A stretch of 5,855 nt of DNA from JAUZQZ01 sp036985955. Lineage in GTDB: Bacteria > Pseudomonadota > Zetaproteobacteria > Mariprofundales > Mariprofundaceae. The stretch spans positions 1-5,855 of the forward strand of contig BTQQ01000112.1 in NCBI GenBank assembly GCA_036985955.1, written 5' to 3'. Shown here one piece after another: positions 5,816-5,855 of the stretch (positions are counted from its first letter, which is position 1; every line of letters begins with the position of its first letter). The position numbers and the translations under genes are program-made. The notes under the pieces are model-generated. The model was not told where the DNA came from. It ran no database searches and was given only the letters and a program-made list of their open reading frames with translations.

Positions 5816-5855
5816 TTAGTCAGGCATAACATTCTGTGCCTGCGGTCCTTTCTGA
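5816..5855 (-). CDS. Cold-shock protein, C-terminal end (cut by right edge)
   Basis: The minus strand encodes QKGPQAQNVMPD followed by TAA (5818-5816). KGPQAxNV is the conserved C-terminal beta strand of CspA-type cold-shock domain proteins, small nucleic-acid chaperones of about 65-70 residues that bind single-stranded RNA and DNA through RNP motifs located further upstream, outside this window. Only the last 12 residues and one base of the next codon are visible. A strong intrinsic terminator about 30 nt downstream fits the end of a highly expressed gene. The family call rests on this short signature alone; the number of cold-shock domains cannot be known here. Confidence 0.82.
   Translation of the reverse strand, partial: QKGPQAQNVMPD

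Overview
The window looks like chromosomal DNA of a Gram-negative bacterium in the broad Pseudomonadota (proteobacterial) group. It is moderate in GC, densely coded, and uses the BioC/BioH route to biotin. A comF-type gene divergent from a bioF-bioH-bioC-bioD run resembles arrangements known in Pseudomonas and relatives, although bioB, which usually precedes bioF there, is missing. I cannot place the genus. A zetaproteobacterium or a deep gammaproteobacterium is a guess only.

Left end (1-556, minus strand): the N-terminal two thirds or so of a ComF-family phosphoribosyltransferase runs off the left edge. Its 5' end lies next to or on the start of bioF, so any bioF promoter must sit inside or against comF. 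I found no convincing promoter or biotin operator there.

Centre (543-4370, plus strand): five genes form one compact unit: bioF, bioH, bioC, bioD and a stand-alone receiver-domain response regulator. Every junction overlaps (4, 22, 11 and 20 bp), so transcription and probably translation are coupled. BioC methylates malonyl-ACP so that fatty acid synthesis can build the pimeloyl chain. BioH releases pimeloyl-ACP by demethylation, BioF makes KAPA (7-keto-8-aminopelargonate), and BioD makes dethiobiotin. BioA and BioB must be encoded elsewhere. The response regulator is the unexpected member.

Right part (4367-5855): the response regulator converges on a minus-strand ADP-ribose pyrophosphatase (Nudix) gene. 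The two 3' ends meet in a perfect 34-bp palindrome that contains both stop codons. Divergent from the Nudix gene is a seven-helix hemolysin III/PAQR-family membrane protein. It converges on the C-terminal end of a cold-shock protein gene cut by the right edge, with a clear intrinsic terminator for the cold-shock gene between them.

I see no insertion sequence, CRISPR array, tRNA, rRNA or phage gene, and nothing that amounts to a new multi-gene system. The points most worth a second look are the receiver protein fused into the biotin operon and the shared palindrome at its end.
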